The notes under the pieces were generated by a model. It did not search any database, was not told where the DNA came from, and saw only the letters and a program-made list of their open reading frames with translations. A program made the position numbers and the translations under genes. From Streptomyces sp. WZ-12 (GTDB lineage: Bacteria > Actinomycetota > Actinomycetes > Streptomycetales > Streptomycetaceae), in assembly GCF_028898845.1 (NCBI RefSeq), contig NZ_CP118575.1, positions 124,001 to 188,000 on the forward strand: a stretch of DNA of 64,000 bases. Direction: 5' to 3'. Shown piece after piece: positions 62,365-64,000 of this stretch (position 1 is its first letter; each line of letters opens with the position of its first letter).

Positions 62365-64000
62365 TTAGGAAACGGTGAATTCTTCTTCATTGATGAGGCG
62401 TCGGAGTTTTCGATATTCGGTGCGGACGGCGTTGAGTAGGCTTGCCGTGCTGATGGGTCGATGACTGACGGCTGCTTGGTAGGCCGCGGTCAGAGCACAG
62501 GAACGGATGCTTCCCCCCACGAGGTCGAAGGTGTTGGCCAGGCGAGTGAGGTCAAGGTCATCGTCCCTGGGAACGGATGTTCCCAGGCATTGGTCCCACA
62601 ACAGCCGCCGATGGTGTGCATCGGGGAGGGGGAAGTGGATGATCATGTCTAGCCGCCGAGTAAAGGCTGGGTCCAGGTTGGCGTGAAGATTGGTGGTCAT
62701 CATGGCCAAGCCGTCGAAGCTCTCAAGACGCTGAAGGAGGTAGGCAGTCTCGAGGTTGGCATAGCGGTCATGGGCGTCCTGGACTTGTGTTCGCTTGGCG
62801 AAAAGGGCGTCGGCTTCGTCGAACAAGAGGACAGCATTGACATTGGTCGCTTCGGTGAATATGCGGTCGAGATTTTTCTCAGTTTCGCCGATGTACTTGT
62901 CGACGACGGAGGCCAGGTCGACGACGTAGAGGTCGAGACCAAGGTCGGCAGCGACAACTTCTGCTGCCAAGGTCTTGCCGGTACCAGACTCACCGGAGAA
63001 CAGAGCTGTGACGCCGAGCCCACGGCTGTTCGCCGGACGCATCCTCCACGTGCCAATAACCAGGTCACGATGGCGTGCCCGCAGCGGGAGTTCCCTGAGC
63101 TGGGATCGTGGTAGCAGCGGCAATATAAGTTCCTCCCAGCGCGCGGTGGGGGAGATGCGACGCGCAAGGCGTTCCAGTCCGGCGGCGTTATGCACTCGGG
63201 CAGAGGTGCGCAGGTGGCTGAGGTTGACAGCTGTGCCCTCAAGTTCGGCGTGGCGGCGAGCGGCGTCGACGGTTTGGTGAATGTGCTTGGCCGAGAGCCG
63301 ATAGGAGGCTGCCATCTCAGCGGCAGCGCTCGGAAGTTGACTGGCCAACTCGCCAAGGGCAGCCTGCCACTGCGCCGTGCGCTCGGCGGGAGTCGGTGGC
63401 GAGGCGGTGATGCGAAGAGGAAGGCGTTGACTCCAAGCAGGGTCCCAGGAGCATGCTCCGGTGACGATCATGGGTAGTGGCTGATCCTGCCACGATGGCA
63501 CAAGTGCGTGAGAGGGAAGGTGCGGTATCGTTCGGTCGGCTGGGCCGATGATGAGAGCACAGTTGCGCAGTCGTGCTTCGCGCAGGGCCGTAGATACCAA
63601 GAGGGCGACTTGCTCTGTCGATGTGTCCTTGCCTAGGTGAAGCACCAAGGCTGACTCTTCGGCGGCTGTGACTGCATCGACGGCCAGGGCCGTGGCGGTG
63701 TGGGGGTCGTCCTGCTGGATGTACGCCAAGGGTTCCCCTCGGACTACAGCCGCGGCTAGACGCTGTGTGGCCTGGCAGTGCGCAACCGCCATCGGAAGGA
63801 GTTGAGGGCAGGCCAGGTAGGCGGTGTCGATGAGCCCTTCATCTAGAGAATCGTCTCCCAAAAGGTGCGCGACGACGCGGTTGGCTACGCGCAGTGTCTG
63901 GGATGGCCAGGGTCCCTCGGATTCCTGAAGGGTCAAGAGGCCCCCGCCGACGAGGGGTGCATGGAGGGTGAAGCGGGCTCGGTCCGCGGCACTGGCGGTT
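62365..64000 (-). CDS. AAA+ ATPase, contractile-injection-system type (Afp15/Pvc15-like), partial at N-terminus
   Basis: The frame is open to the right edge of the window, where the visible residues begin RFTLHAPLVGGGLLTLQE, so the N-terminus lies outside. The first roughly 280 residues are a helical N-terminal domain. The AAA+ module follows: Walker A FSGESGTGKTLAAEVVA, then KYIGETEKNLDRIF, Walker B AVLLFDEADALFAKR, sensor 1 AMMTTNLHANLDPAFTRRLD (with the arginine-finger RR), ending YRKLRRLINEEEF. N-terminal domain plus single C-terminal AAA+ is the layout of the ATPase encoded in extracellular contractile injection system clusters, common in Streptomyces; other stand-alone AAA+ chaperone-like ATPases are possible. 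No other injection-system gene is in the window. Intact as far as visible. Confidence 0.8.
   Translation of the reverse strand, partial: TASAADRARFTLHAPLVGGGLLTLQESEGPWPSQTLRVANRVVAHLLGDDSLDEGLIDTAYLACPQLLPMAVAHCQATQRLAAAVVRGEPLAYIQQDDPHTATALAVDAVTAAEESALVLHLGKDTSTEQVALLVSTALREARLRNCALIIGPADRTIPHLPSHALVPSWQDQPLPMIVTGACSWDPAWSQRLPLRITASPPTPAERTAQWQAALGELASQLPSAAAEMAASYRLSAKHIHQTVDAARRHAELEGTAVNLSHLRTSARVHNAAGLERLARRISPTARWEELILPLLPRSQLRELPLRARHRDLVIGTWRMRPANSRGLGVTALFSGESGTGKTLAAEVVAADLGLDLYVVDLASVVDKYIGETEKNLDRIFTEATNVNAVLLFDEADALFAKRTQVQDAHDRYANLETAYLLQRLESFDGLAMMTTNLHANLDPAFTRRLDMIIHFPLPDAHHRRLLWDQCLGTSVPRDDDLDLTRLANTFDLVGGSIRSCALTAAYQAAVSHRPISTASLLNAVRTEYRKLRRLINEEEFTVS

Overview
The window reads as an actinomycete accessory region, most likely Streptomyces. 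The background is GC-rich, a modular type I polyketide synthase (PKS) enters at the left edge, the insertion sequences are of types common in streptomycetes, and small Streptomyces-type genes (cold-shock protein, Rpf-like and hemerythrin-like proteins, a SigB/SigF-type sigma factor) are scattered through it. Most of the 64 kb is a mobile-element graveyard. I count parts of at least 25 transposable elements (IS3, IS5, IS6, IS21, IS30, IS110, IS256, IS630, IS701, ISL3, ISAs1, IS4, Tn3, Tn554-like, one group II intron), nested, truncated and fused. I see no tRNA, rRNA or CRISPR array.

Layout. 1-4415 (-): start of a PKS with the order ACP-KS-AT-AT-ACP, running off the left edge. 4.7-5.6 kb: IS6 element. 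6.0-7.75 kb (+): Rpf-like lysozyme and a peptidoglycan-binding repeat protein. 7.8-12.4 kb: truncated IS3 next to a Tn554-type recombinase pair (-). 13.0-13.5 kb: hemerythrin-like gene. 13.7-19.6 kb: stacked IS fragments around a small HTH gene. 19.8-20.3 kb (-): cold-shock gene and a 71-aa partner. 21-29.4 kb: IS3, IS5, ISL3, IS256, IS3 and another transposase. 29.5-30.2 kb: LuxR-type regulator. 30.2-33.2 kb: IS3 split by IS630. 33.3-34.2 kb: sigma factor. 34.2-38.1 kb: IS fragments. 38.2-40.2 kb (+): glycosyltransferase and sugar-nucleotide epimerase/dehydratase, translationally overlapping. 40.3-43.0 kb: broken recombinase and IS fragments.

43.0-57.0 kb is the most interesting part. A single ISAs1 copy is cut into two halves (42.37-43.03 and 57.00-58.54 kb), and the 13.97 kb between them, with GACGTGGC at both edges, looks like a Tn3-family transposon. 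It carries a full-length Tn3 TnpA, a decayed serine recombinase, two inverted ISAs1 copies, an IS21, a tandem-repeat/beta-propeller-like gene interrupted by an IS5 copy, and two adjacent intact genes on the same strand. One encodes an inositol-polyphosphate-kinase-like protein with the family motifs (PxxxDxKxG, SLGF, IDLAHT). The other encodes a calpain-like cysteine protease with a plausible C64/H201/D219 triad. These look like eukaryote-type or effector-like cargo.

58.7-64.0 kb: ImmA/IrrE-type metallopeptidase, more IS remnants, the 3' end of a group II intron with a recognisable domain V, and an AAA+ ATPase (-) running off the right edge that resembles the ATPase of extracellular contractile injection systems.

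The intact non-transposon genes (Rpf-like pair, LuxR-type regulator, sigma factor, glycosyltransferase/epimerase, kinase, protease) are visibly AT-richer than the IS elements around them, and the two regulators contain many TTA codons, which are rare in Streptomyces. They look like independently acquired passengers. All functional statements come from motif reading without database searches.
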